Source of the DNA: Chloroflexota bacterium
Lineage (GTDB): Bacteria > Chloroflexota > Limnocylindria > Limnocylindrales > CSP1-4
Reading direction: 5' to 3'
DNA: 14,124 nt
Assembly: GCA_005880805.1 (NCBI GenBank)
Contig: VBFZ01000016.1
Location: 1 to 14,124, forward strand
Of this stretch, positions 5,363 to 12,438 are shown in pieces; the stretch's first letter is position 1; each line of letters begins with the position of its first letter. The notes under the pieces are model-generated. The model was not told the origin of the DNA, did no database searches, and saw only the letters and a list, made by a program, of their open reading frames with translations. The position numbers were made by a program, and so were the translations under genes.

Positions 5363-8286
5363 CCCTCAGGTACCTCGAGCTCGCCCGGATGGGTGAACGC
5401 AGAACCGCCGGCACCGGCGAACGTCATCGCCTCCCGGTAGACCGAGATTGCGTCGTCCACGCACATCACGACCAGATCGCCGGGCGTAGCGCGTCGCAGG
5501 GCCGTCCGCGCCGCGGCCATCTCCTGGAGCACCTTCTCGGCGCGGGCCACCCGCGCACGGCCGGACGCGCGGGCTTTGCGCACGCCTTCGATCACGTTGG
5601 AAGCCGTCTCGCCCGGGGCGCGGCCACGCAGGTTCTTGTCCTCCCGCACGATGATCTCGTCGAACGCGGTTGCCGCGACTGCGCCGTATTCGCGCTGGTC
5701 GTCGTCGCGCCGGTCGCCCGGAATGCCGATCACGCCGATCGCCCGACCCGAGCGCGCGCGCCGCTCGACCGTCGGCGCGTCGTCAGCGCCCTGATTCGGT
5801 CGCCGGCGCTCCTTGCCCTGGTGCTTTCCGGCACTGTCCTCGAGCATCATCCGGTTGACGAAGTCGGCCAGCTGCCGCATCCCGTCGACGTTGTGGCAGT
5901 AGTCGATGATCACCCGGATCCCGCCAATCTCCAGGAGGTTCAGCCGCCCGGGCGCCTGGAAGAACGACGTGCTGAAGGTGCGCAGGCCTTGGCGGATGTC
6001 GTGCAGGTGCGCGCCGGCCGCCCAGGCCGCGGCCGCCGAGGCGAGGGCGTTGGCAACGTTCATGCGTGCCCGACCGCCGAAGGTGGCGGGGATCAGGTGC
6101 GTGTAGACGACGGGCATCGTCCGCGGACCGAGCTTGAGGACCATGAGCTCGCCCTCGGGGGTCTCCTCCAGGCGGAACGCGGCGTGCCCGCGGCCTGTGT
6201 GGCCGTCGACCCGGTCGTAGCCGTCCTCGCCCTTGCGCGTCGCCATCGAGAAGTAGACGACCTCGCCCGCGCAGTGGCGCGCCATCCGCGCGACGAGGGG
6301 TTCGTCGGCGTTGAGGACGGCGGTTCCCGATCGGGGAACGGCCTCGACGACGACGGCCTTTACGTTGGCCAGCTGGCCGAGCGAGGTGATCCCGCCGAGG
6401 CCGAGGTGGTCGCCGCTGACGTTGGTGACCACGGCGACCTCGTTGCGGTCGTAGCCGAGCCCCTCGCGCAGGATGCCGCCTCGCGCGACCTCGAACACAA
6501 CGGTGTCCACGGTCGGGTTCTGGAGGACCATCTGGGCGGACTTCGGGCCCGACATGTCGCCCTTCTTGATGAGCCGTCCGTCGATGACGATCCCGTCCGT
6601 CGACGTCATGCCCACCCGGCGGCCCATGAGCTTGAGGATGTGGCTGATCATTCGGACCGTCGTCGTCTTGCCATTCGTGCCGGTCACCGCGATGATCGGC
6701 AGCCGGGTCGTCGTCCCGGGCGGGAACAGCAGGTCGATGACCGGCCGGGCCACGTACTGCGGCTCGCCTTCGGTCGGATGGGTGTGCATGCGGAAGCCGG
6801 GGGCCGCATTGACCTCGACGATCGCGCCGCCCGTCTCGCGCACCGGGGTGGCGATGTCGGGGCAGATGAAGTCGATGCCCGCGACGTCCAGGCCCACGAC
6901 CTGGGCGGCGGTCTCGGCGATCTCGACGTTGTCGGGGTGGGCCTCGATCGTGCGGTCGATCGATGTGCCGCCCGTCGACATGTTGCCCGTCAGGGCGAGC
7001 TTCACCCGCGTATTGGGCGGCGGCATGTCGTCGAGCTCGAAGCCCTGCGCGCGTACGATCTCCTCGGCCGCCTCGTCGACCGTGATGCGGGTGAGCACCT
7101 TCTCGTGGCCGATGCCTCGCCGCGGGTCCAGGTTCGCGATGTCGACGAGCTGGCGGACGGTGTGCTCGCCGTCGCCCACGACCGAAGCGGGCACGCGCTG
7201 GGCGATCGCGGCGACCTTGCCACCGATGACGAGGCAGCGGTAGTCATTGCCGGCGACGTACGTTTCGACGACGACGTCCCCCGACCGGCTCTCGCGCAGG
7301 GCCCCCGCGAAGGCCGACTGGACAGCCTCCTCCGAACGCAGGTCGAGGTGCACGCCCCGGCCGTGGTTGCCGTCGAGTGGCTTTACCACGCAGGGGAAGC
7401 CGAGCTTGCGCGCGGCTGCGACGGCCGCCTCGGCGGTATCCACGACCTCGGAACGGGGAACCGGCAATCCGGCCGAATCCAGCAGCCGGTTGGTCAGGTT
7501 CTTGTCGGACGCGACATCGACGGCGATCCCGCTCGTCCGTGAGGTCATCGTCGCCCGGATCCGCTGCTGGAACTTACCCTGCCCGAGCTGCACGAGGCTG
7601 TGCCGGTCGAGGCGCAGGTACGGAATGTCGCGGCTGACGGCCTCGTCGATGATCGCCTGCGTGGACGGCCCGAAGGCGAGGCGTTCGGCCAGCCTGATGA
7701 GCCGCTCGAGCTCCGTGCCGAGCATGAAGCTTGGGGAAGCCGACGGATCGACCAGGTGGTTGACCAGCGCGACAGCGATCCTGCCGGCCTCCAACCCGAC
7801 CTGCTCCTCGCGGTACTCGTAGATCACGTTGTAGTGGCCGGGCGGCCCCGCGCCGCGCGTCTTCCCGTGGCGGACGTCCGTGCCGGCCAGGTTCTGCAGC
7901 TCGAGGGCGATGTGCTCGGCGATGTGACCCGCCCAGGTGCCCTCGCGGAGCCGGCTCAGGAAGCCGCCGCGCCGCCCCAGCGAGCAGGCGTGGTCCTCGA
8001 GCGTCGGGAGGATGTCGACCAGCGCCTCGCTGAAGCCCGGGAGCTTGTTCGAGGGAAACTGCTCGAGCACGCCGAGGTCGACGAGCATCCGGATGACCGG
8101 CTCTCGCGCCCAGTAGTTGGCGCCGCGCAGGACCCTCGTCTCCAGGATTCGGAGCGTTGGCTCGGGCCGCTGAACGCCGTTTCCGCCCACGCCGCGGGTC
8201 GCTCGCTTCCGGCGCGAGGGGCCGGCGACCTGCGCACCATCGCCGGCCAGCTTCCTCGTCCGGGGTGCTGGTGCGATCCGGGCCAC
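5359..8286 (-). CDS. cphA: Cyanophycin synthetase (full length)
   Basis: 975 residues; CphA proteins are usually about 870-900. CphA makes multi-L-arginyl-poly-L-aspartate from Asp, Arg and ATP in the cytoplasm. Domains: a basic, Pro/Arg-rich leader (1-43); N domain (about 45-200) starting LRILETRVLRGANYW and carrying GHIAEHIALELQ (His121, Glu124, His125); ATP-grasp (about 260-515) with FPCVVKPLDGNHGRGV and the metal-site end IVEVNAAPGFRMHTHP; Mur ligase (about 528-970) with P-loop VTGTNGKTTTVR, FEVARGGILREGLGYDR, NVSGDHLGLGGI and IDYCHNVDG. Both catalytic halves look intact, so this is CphA1-like. The extra length comes from the leader and a charged insert at about 816-846 in the C-terminal domain. 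GTG 8286 is supported by AAGGAGGA just upstream. It follows cyanophycinase by 56 bp and overlaps DUF885, indicating an operon. Confidence 0.96.
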   Translation of the reverse strand: MARIAPAPRTRKLAGDGAQVAGPSRRKRATRGVGGNGVQRPEPTLRILETRVLRGANYWAREPVIRMLVDLGVLEQFPSNKLPGFSEALVDILPTLEDHACSLGRRGGFLSRLREGTWAGHIAEHIALELQNLAGTDVRHGKTRGAGPPGHYNVIYEYREEQVGLEAGRIAVALVNHLVDPSASPSFMLGTELERLIRLAERLAFGPSTQAIIDEAVSRDIPYLRLDRHSLVQLGQGKFQQRIRATMTSRTSGIAVDVASDKNLTNRLLDSAGLPVPRSEVVDTAEAAVAAARKLGFPCVVKPLDGNHGRGVHLDLRSEEAVQSAFAGALRESRSGDVVVETYVAGNDYRCLVIGGKVAAIAQRVPASVVGDGEHTVRQLVDIANLDPRRGIGHEKVLTRITVDEAAEEIVRAQGFELDDMPPPNTRVKLALTGNMSTGGTSIDRTIEAHPDNVEIAETAAQVVGLDVAGIDFICPDIATPVRETGGAIVEVNAAPGFRMHTHPTEGEPQYVARPVIDLLFPPGTTTRLPIIAVTGTNGKTTTVRMISHILKLMGRRVGMTSTDGIVIDGRLIKKGDMSGPKSAQMVLQNPTVDTVVFEVARGGILREGLGYDRNEVAVVTNVSGDHLGLGGITSLGQLANVKAVVVEAVPRSGTAVLNADEPLVARMARHCAGEVVYFSMATRKGEDGYDRVDGHTGRGHAAFRLEETPEGELMVLKLGPRTMPVVYTHLIPATFGGRARMNVANALASAAAAWAAGAHLHDIRQGLRTFSTSFFQAPGRLNLLEIGGIRVIIDYCHNVDGMRQLADFVNRMMLEDSAGKHQGKERRRPNQGADDAPTVERRARSGRAIGVIGIPGDRRDDDQREYGAVAATAFDEIIVREDKNLRGRAPGETASNVIEGVRKARASGRARVARAEKVLQEMAAARTALRRATPGDLVVMCVDDAISVYREAMTFAGAGGSAFTHPGELEVPEG

Positions 8287-8289
8287 GCG

Positions 8290-8297
8290 TCCTCCTT
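8290..8297 (-). promoter_or_regulatory. Shine-Dalgarno sequence deciding the cphA start
   Basis: AAGGAGGA on the minus strand, 3 nt before GTG 8286 (4 nt from the GGAGG core). It selects this GTG over internal in-frame starts. Its presence inside the cyanophycinase-cphA gap contrasts with the leaderless first gene and fits an internal operon gene. Confidence 0.65.
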
Positions 8298-8342
8298 CGC
8301 GGTAGTGGATTGGTCCTCGCGGTCATCGCGACGAGGTTTCGG

Positions 8343-9209
8343 TCAGCTCGAAGCGGCCTCGCCCGGTACACCGGTCGGCGCCGCCTTCGCACGCCCCGGC
8401 AGCGCCCGCAGGGGAGGCGTCGCGAGTCGTTCCCGGCGACGCAGGTCGAAGCGGTATCCGCTCGGCAGCGAGTGGAGAACGACGTTGCTGATCATCAACG
8501 GCCGGTGCCCGCCCACCTCCCAGGCGTCGGTCTCCGAATGCGTCCCGTCGACGATCGTGATCGAGCCCCGGCCGATCACTTCCAGCACGTGATCGGGGCC
8601 GACCACACCGGCGGTGTCCTCGTCCACGCCCAGCCCGAGCAGGCTCGGGTTCTGGGCGATCAGGCTGAGCAGCCGCCCGAGCCTGTTTCGCTGCTGGAAG
8701 TGCTGGTCGACGATGACGCCCGGCAACACGCCGAGACCGGCGGCAATCTGCGCCATCCGCTGCTTGGGCGTCGCACCAGATGCCCCGAACGCGATCATGT
8801 GACTGCTCATGGCGCTCGCGCCGGCGCTCGTGCCGGCCACGACCGCGCCCTGGCGGAAGCGCTCGAGGATCGCGTCGGCGAGGCGGGTGCCGCCGATCGT
8901 CGAGCTCAGGCGCAGCTGGTTGCCCCCGGTCAGGAAGATGCCTGTCGCATCGCGCGCGACCATGGCCGACTTTTCATCATTGGCCTGCGAACGGCTCACC
9001 GCGTGGAGCGTCCGGATCGACGCGACGTTCAGGTCGCGGAAGATGCCGCGATAGCGCTCGCCGGCCTCGGCGCCCAGCGAGGACGCGGTGCTGATCACCA
9101 TGATCCGGGCGTCCGCCCCACCGGCGAGCGACACGAACCGCGTGAGGATGACCCGATCCCGGACCTTGTCCTCCGCTCCGCCGATGATGATGACGGTCCC
9201 TTCGGTCAT
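8343..9209 (-). CDS. cphB: Cyanophycinase (peptidase family S51)
   Basis: 288 residues, close to the usual 270-290 for intracellular cyanophycinase, with no signal peptide. The enzyme is an exo-acting serine peptidase that cuts cyanophycin into beta-Asp-Arg dipeptides. Visible motifs: MTEGTVIIIGGAEDK at the start, FLTGGNQLRL (92-101), the nucleophile elbow VVAGTSAGASAM with Ser128, DQHFQQRNRLGRLLSLI (168-184) and LGLGVDEDTAGVV (191-203), all characteristic of the family. The open frame continues 313 codons upstream, but that part is arginine-rich shadow sequence antisense to the GT87 gene; ATG 9209 gives the family start and has TATACT 11 nt before it. As the first gene of cphB-cphA-DUF885 it would tie polymer breakdown and synthesis to one promoter. 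It is divergent from the GT87-like gene. Confidence 0.96.
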   Translation of the reverse strand: MTEGTVIIIGGAEDKVRDRVILTRFVSLAGGADARIMVISTASSLGAEAGERYRGIFRDLNVASIRTLHAVSRSQANDEKSAMVARDATGIFLTGGNQLRLSSTIGGTRLADAILERFRQGAVVAGTSAGASAMSSHMIAFGASGATPKQRMAQIAAGLGVLPGVIVDQHFQQRNRLGRLLSLIAQNPSLLGLGVDEDTAGVVGPDHVLEVIGRGSITIVDGTHSETDAWEVGGHRPLMISNVVLHSLPSGYRFDLRRRERLATPPLRALPGRAKAAPTGVPGEAASS

Positions 9210-9220
9210 GATTGGCCGGG

Positions 9221-9226
9221 AGTATA
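9221..9226 (-). promoter_or_regulatory. Probable -10 box (TATACT) of the cyanophycinase-cphA operon
   Basis: TATACT, one mismatch from the TATAAT consensus, ends 11 nt before ATG 9209. No Shine-Dalgarno sequence intervenes, so the mRNA is probably leaderless or nearly so. The -35 region falls on the inverted repeat at 9242-9256 rather than on a recognisable TTGACA. Confidence 0.6.
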
Positions 9227-9241
9227 GCCGGGGCCTCCTCG

Positions 9242-9256
9242 CCGAACCCCGTTCGG
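9242..9256. repeat. Inverted repeat CCGAACCCCGTTCGG in a divergent promoter region
   Basis: A perfect 6-bp inverted repeat with a 3-bp centre lies between the divergent cyanophycinase and GT87 genes. It is centred about where the -35 element of the cyanophycinase promoter would sit, so it could be an operator. It could also fold in a transcript of the GT87 gene. No regulator gene is next to it. Confidence 0.4.
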
Positions 9257-9278
9257 GGAGGTGCACAATGCCGGCACC

Positions 9279-10217
9279 ATGCCCCGGGAGCTCCTCAACA
9301 AACCAACTCGGCGGCGGGCGGGTGTGTTCCGGCGAGCCATCCGCCGCGAGGTGTCGCGTCTCCACGACCGCGAGCGAATTGCCGCGATCGTCATCCTCAT
9401 CGTCGTGCTCGGCGTGTTCACGGCCGGGCTCATCGCCCGCGGTGAGGCCGCCGGCGCCGACGCACGAGCGTACTGGGCGGCCGTCCGCATCTGGCTCAAC
9501 GGCGGGGATCCCTACCACCCGACCGGCCCGTTTCTGCCCTACGTCTACGCGCCCTGGATGCTGCCGCTCTTCGCCCCGTGGGCGCTGCTTCCGTGGGACG
9601 TCGCCTGGTTCGTCTGGCGCGGCTCGGCCGTGCTGCTGCTCCTGTGGACCGGCCACTGGGCGTACCGGCAGCGCCCGTTGCCCACCGCGATCGCGGTGCT
9701 CATCCTGTCGTTCCCGATCGCCGCCAACCTCGATACCGGCAACATCACGCTGTTCCTGACGTTCATGGTCTGGGCCGCGCAGTTCGTCGGACCAAGGCTC
9801 GCCGGCCTTCTCTGGGGCCTCGCCACGTGGATGAAGTGGGTGCCCGGGCTGCTGTGGTTCATCCTCGCGCCGCGGGCACGCGCGTGGGGCCTCATCTGGC
9901 TGGCGATTGCCATGGTCCTCAGCGTGGCGACCCTCCCACTGACGATCGTCCAGCTCCAGGTCCTTTTCGGCTTCGGGCGGCCGCTGCGGGTCGACTACGC
10001 GGTCCTGCTGTGGGCGACGATTCCCTGGCTCTGGCGGCACCCGCACCCGCTGTGGTGGCTGACGCCTTCCGAATGGCCGCGCGTCGCGACAGCCTTCAGG
10101 ACCGGGGCGTCCCTCTGGGCGACAACGTTTCGGACAGATCCCGACCACGGGGCCGAGCGAGCCGGCCGTGCGATGAGCCAGCGCCTGCGTTCGTTCCTCG
10201 GGTTGGGCGCCGGCTGA
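9279..10217 (+). CDS. GT87 (DUF2029)-like membrane glycosyltransferase, short
   Basis: 312 residues from ATG 9279; GTG 9261 is a possible earlier start, but it abuts GGGGAG with no spacing. A basic cytoplasmic N-terminus is followed by a first membrane segment at about 34-54, then the family-like ADARAYWAAVRIWLNGGDPY with the Asp after the first helix (Asp61), FLPYVYAPWMLPLFAPWALL, TGNITLFLTFMVWAA and a WMKWVPGLL segment, with about seven or eight hydrophobic segments overall. GT87 enzymes are polyprenyl-phosphate-dependent mannosyltransferases working on lipoglycans on the outer side of the membrane. Members are usually about 400 residues or longer, so the C-terminal part is reduced. It converges on the MFS gene with 3 nt between the stops. 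A CACAAT box 9 nt before ATG 9279 could serve as a weak -10. Family call likely, substrate unknown. Confidence 0.75.
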   Translation: MPRELLNKPTRRRAGVFRRAIRREVSRLHDRERIAAIVILIVVLGVFTAGLIARGEAAGADARAYWAAVRIWLNGGDPYHPTGPFLPYVYAPWMLPLFAPWALLPWDVAWFVWRGSAVLLLLWTGHWAYRQRPLPTAIAVLILSFPIAANLDTGNITLFLTFMVWAAQFVGPRLAGLLWGLATWMKWVPGLLWFILAPRARAWGLIWLAIAMVLSVATLPLTIVQLQVLFGFGRPLRVDYAVLLWATIPWLWRHPHPLWWLTPSEWPRVATAFRTGASLWATTFRTDPDHGAERAGRAMSQRLRSFLGLGAG

Positions 10218-10220
10218 CCG

Positions 10221-11591
10221 TCAGGTCGTCGCGGGCGCCTCGGCGGGAGTGGGGAGCGGTGTAGGTTCCGGAAGCGGGACATCCTCGCGGCGCCGCTCGT
10301 CGACCGGCCACAGGAACAGCGCGCCGAGCACGAAGAAGCTCACGCCGACGAGGAACGCCACCCGCGGCCCGAGCCCGTAGCCAAGAGCCTGGTTGACGGG
10401 ATCCATGACGAGACGGCCGCAGATGGCGAGCGCGAGGATGCCCGCCGAAGCCGTGGCGACGTTGCTCATGCCCATGTACCGGCCGGACGAGGCCTTCGGG
10501 ATGATGTCGGTCATGAGCGCCCAGTCGACGGCCAGGAAGACGCCCGCCGAGATCCCGAACAGCGCCACGCCGACCAGCGCGACGGGGATGTTCGGAGCCA
10601 GGGCAGTGATGGTCATGCCGGACGCGCCGAACAGACAGCTCGTGTAGATCACCTTCTTGCGACCCACGCGGTCGGACACGCGTGCCGCAGGAATCACCGA
10701 TAGCAGGCTCCCGACCGTGATCACCGCGAGCACGATGAGCTGGGTCGTCCCGGTATCCGCCTGGTTGAGGGCGTGACTTTGGGCGAGGTAGAAGGTCGAT
10801 AGCTGGACGAGCGCGGCGCCGCCCATCAGCACGAACAGGCGGGAGGCGACCAGGAACAGGAAGCTTCGCTCCCGGAGGATGTCCGTGCCCCACGCCTCCT
10901 GCGCGACGGAGAGCCACGAACGACCCTCGCGCGACTTCGGTGCCTTGCCCTCGTTCACGCGGATCACCACGCTGAGCATGGTCACCACCTCGAGCACCCC
11001 GAGGCTGATGGTCCCCAGGAAGAACTGGTTGTATTTGATCGCCAGGGCACCGATCGCGAAGCCGGCGACGTTGCCGAGCACCTGCATCAGGCCGACGAGC
11101 GCCGACGCGAGCCCGACCTGGTGTGCGGGTACGAGGTCCGGCACGTAGCCCTGGAACGGCCCCTGTGCGAAGTTCGAGCTGAATTGCAACAGCACGACGA
11201 ACGCCGCGATGGTGATCAGCGCGTGGGAACTCGCGATCCCGTACAGGAAGATCACGTCGAGGATCGAGCCGATGAAGATGTACGGCTTGCGTCGGCCCCA
11301 GCGGCTGACCGTGTAGTCGCTGATCGAACCGACCGTCGGCTGGACGGCCATCGCGATGATGGCTCCGAAGATCGTCAGCTGGAGAAGCGCCTCGCCCTCG
11401 TGGCCCTTCGTGACGAGGCCATCGAACTGCAGGCGCCCGGTCAGGATGTCGTGCAGGCCCGCGAAGATCGAGGAAAGGCCGAGCCAGTAGATCGACAGCC
11501 GGATCAGCTGCCCGATCGGCAGCGTCGCGGTCGGGCGACTTCCCTCATCGGTCGCCGTGGCGGTGGTCGCCGTGGCGGTGGCGCTATCCAT
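10221..11591 (-). CDS. MFS transporter, SLC45/GPH-like sugar transporter type
   Basis: 456 residues with about twelve hydrophobic segments. The cytoplasmic loop after helix 2 reads SDYTVSRWGRRKPYIFIG (91-108), close to the DRWGRRRPF-type loop of SLC45 and GPH sucrose/glycoside transporters, and the second half carries the matching SDRVGRKKVIYTS. FAQGPFQGYVPDLVP in helix 4-5 also fits this group. It probably imports or exports a sugar or glycoside with protons; the substrate is not readable. Residues 4-13 are a Thr-Ala repeat encoded by a 15-bp tandem duplication, followed by a polar cytoplasmic stretch. GAGAGGAA at a 7-nt spacing supports ATG 11591. It lies 72 bp after the glutamine amidotransferase on the same strand, with an inverted repeat in the gap, so it may be separately controlled. 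Confidence 0.87.
   Translation of the reverse strand: MDSATATATTATATDEGSRPTATLPIGQLIRLSIYWLGLSSIFAGLHDILTGRLQFDGLVTKGHEGEALLQLTIFGAIIAMAVQPTVGSISDYTVSRWGRRKPYIFIGSILDVIFLYGIASSHALITIAAFVVLLQFSSNFAQGPFQGYVPDLVPAHQVGLASALVGLMQVLGNVAGFAIGALAIKYNQFFLGTISLGVLEVVTMLSVVIRVNEGKAPKSREGRSWLSVAQEAWGTDILRERSFLFLVASRLFVLMGGAALVQLSTFYLAQSHALNQADTGTTQLIVLAVITVGSLLSVIPAARVSDRVGRKKVIYTSCLFGASGMTITALAPNIPVALVGVALFGISAGVFLAVDWALMTDIIPKASSGRYMGMSNVATASAGILALAICGRLVMDPVNQALGYGLGPRVAFLVGVSFFVLGALFLWPVDERRREDVPLPEPTPLPTPAEAPATT
11550..11579. repeat. 15-bp tandem duplication in the MFS gene N-terminus
   Basis: GGTCGCCGTGGCGGT occurs twice head to tail (11550-11564 and 11565-11579), followed by a partial third GG. 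It encodes the Thr-Ala repeat near the transporter N-terminus and keeps the frame, since the unit is five codons. Confidence 0.75.
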
Positions 11592-11607
11592 CGGCAGGTT
11601 CCTCTCG

Positions 11608-11635
11608 GCGTCTGTACTGGGCTGGGTTCAGACGC
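11608..11635. repeat. Inverted repeat GCGTCTG-N14-CAGACGC before the MFS gene
   Basis: A perfect 7-bp inverted repeat with a 14-bp spacer lies 17 bp upstream of the MFS start codon and directly next to its Shine-Dalgarno site. The size suits a dimeric repressor site. A hairpin in the 5' leader is the alternative. It is not followed by a T-run, so it is not a typical terminator of the amidotransferase gene. Confidence 0.45.
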
Positions 11636-11663
11636 TGCCTCCGACGCGTTGCGGCTCCAAACG

Positions 11664-12383
11664 TTACACCTGCACCGGGCGCTGGGAAGCAAGGACCGCC
11701 GTGAATCCCGCGGGCACGACGTGGCGCTCCTTGGCGGTGGGTGCCACGAAGCGGAAGAGCGAGCGGTCGATCGAATAGAGCCCGGTCGAGACCACCTTCA
11801 GGCGGTCCAACCGGAACGTGAAGAGCGGGTTTTCGGTGTTGCCCGCGTAGTGCCGCACGACGCCGTCCGGAGTGAGGAGCGCCAGGTTTGCCTCGCCGCC
11901 GAACGTGCGGTGGAGCTCGGCGAGGACGTCCCCGTTGCCATCGCCGAATTTCGCTCCCGGCCAGCGGTCCTCCAGCCACCGCTGGGCCACCTCCGAATCC
12001 GCCCGGCCCGCGATCCGGCCAGCCGCCAGGTATCGCTCGCGCCACGGCCGATACGTGCGGAAATCACCGTTGTGTCCGAACGCGAACCGCCCTTTCGGGT
12101 CCTCGAACGGCTGCGTGTCGGCCGTGGTCACCGTCGACAGCTTCGAGGGCCGGCGCAGGTGCATCAGTGCGGCGCGCGTCTTAACCGCACCGAGCTCGCT
12201 GCGCGAAGGATCGTCGCGGAACGCCCGCACGTCGCGGTGCGACCCGATCCGACCCTCGCGGTCGACCCAGGCCACGCCCCAGCCGAAGCCCGCGATCCCG
12301 TACCGCTCCAGGCCCTCCGCGAGCGCCCACAGGTCTCCGAGCCGGAAGGGCTCCTCGGCATTGACGACGAACTGCTCGCACAT
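11664..12383 (-). CDS. Class II (Ntn-type) glutamine amidotransferase domain protein
   Basis: 239 residues, a single glutaminase-type domain with no synthase partner attached. Met removal would expose Cys2 (MCEQF) as the N-terminal nucleophile. Supporting family motifs are ALMHLRRPSKLS (72-83, equivalent to the HxRxAT segment), TQPFED, AFGHNGDFRTYR (101-112, the GHNG oxyanion motif) and GRADSEVA (126-133). It resembles stand-alone proteins of the YafJ/EgtC type, which hydrolyse glutamine or gamma-glutamyl compounds; I cannot assign the substrate and see no ergothioneine genes nearby. ATG 12383 is fixed by the need for Cys2 and has TAAGAT 9 nt upstream with no Shine-Dalgarno, implying leaderless translation. 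It is on the same strand as the repair genes before it, but probably has its own promoter. Confidence 0.9.
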   Translation of the reverse strand: MCEQFVVNAEEPFRLGDLWALAEGLERYGIAGFGWGVAWVDREGRIGSHRDVRAFRDDPSRSELGAVKTRAALMHLRRPSKLSTVTTADTQPFEDPKGRFAFGHNGDFRTYRPWRERYLAAGRIAGRADSEVAQRWLEDRWPGAKFGDGNGDVLAELHRTFGGEANLALLTPDGVVRHYAGNTENPLFTFRLDRLKVVSTGLYSIDRSLFRFVAPTAKERHVVPAGFTAVLASQRPVQV

Positions 12384-12392
12384 GCAGGACCG

Positions 12393-12398
12393 ATCTTA
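12393..12398 (-). promoter_or_regulatory. Probable -10 box (TAAGAT) of the amidotransferase gene
   Basis: TAAGAT on the minus strand ends 9 nt before ATG 12383, with no ribosome-binding site between. It is the fourth case in this window of a TANNNT box 8-11 nt from the start codon. No clear -35 element is seen. Confidence 0.5.
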
Positions 12399-12438
12399 GG
12401 TCCATGCCCCAAGGCAGTGCGCACCGCCCACACGCCGG

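Noticed and set aside
5143..7542. 799-codon open frame on the plus strand opposite cphA
   Set aside because: It is a GC-rich third-position shadow of cphA; the protein has no recognisable motif, whereas the minus strand encodes a complete CphA.
9210..10148. Long upstream extension of the cyanophycinase frame
   Set aside because: Arg/Pro/Glu-rich sequence antisense to the GT87-like gene; cyanophycinase homology begins at MTEGTV and a TATACT box is just upstream.
10215..10223. Bidirectional terminator between the convergent GT87-like and MFS genes
   Set aside because: Only 3 bases separate the stop codons and I found no convincing hairpin across them.
11664..12383. GatD-like partner for a MurT-type ligase
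   Set aside because: The amidotransferase is class II (N-terminal Cys2, GHNG), whereas GatD is a class I triad enzyme, and it is far from the Mur ligase.
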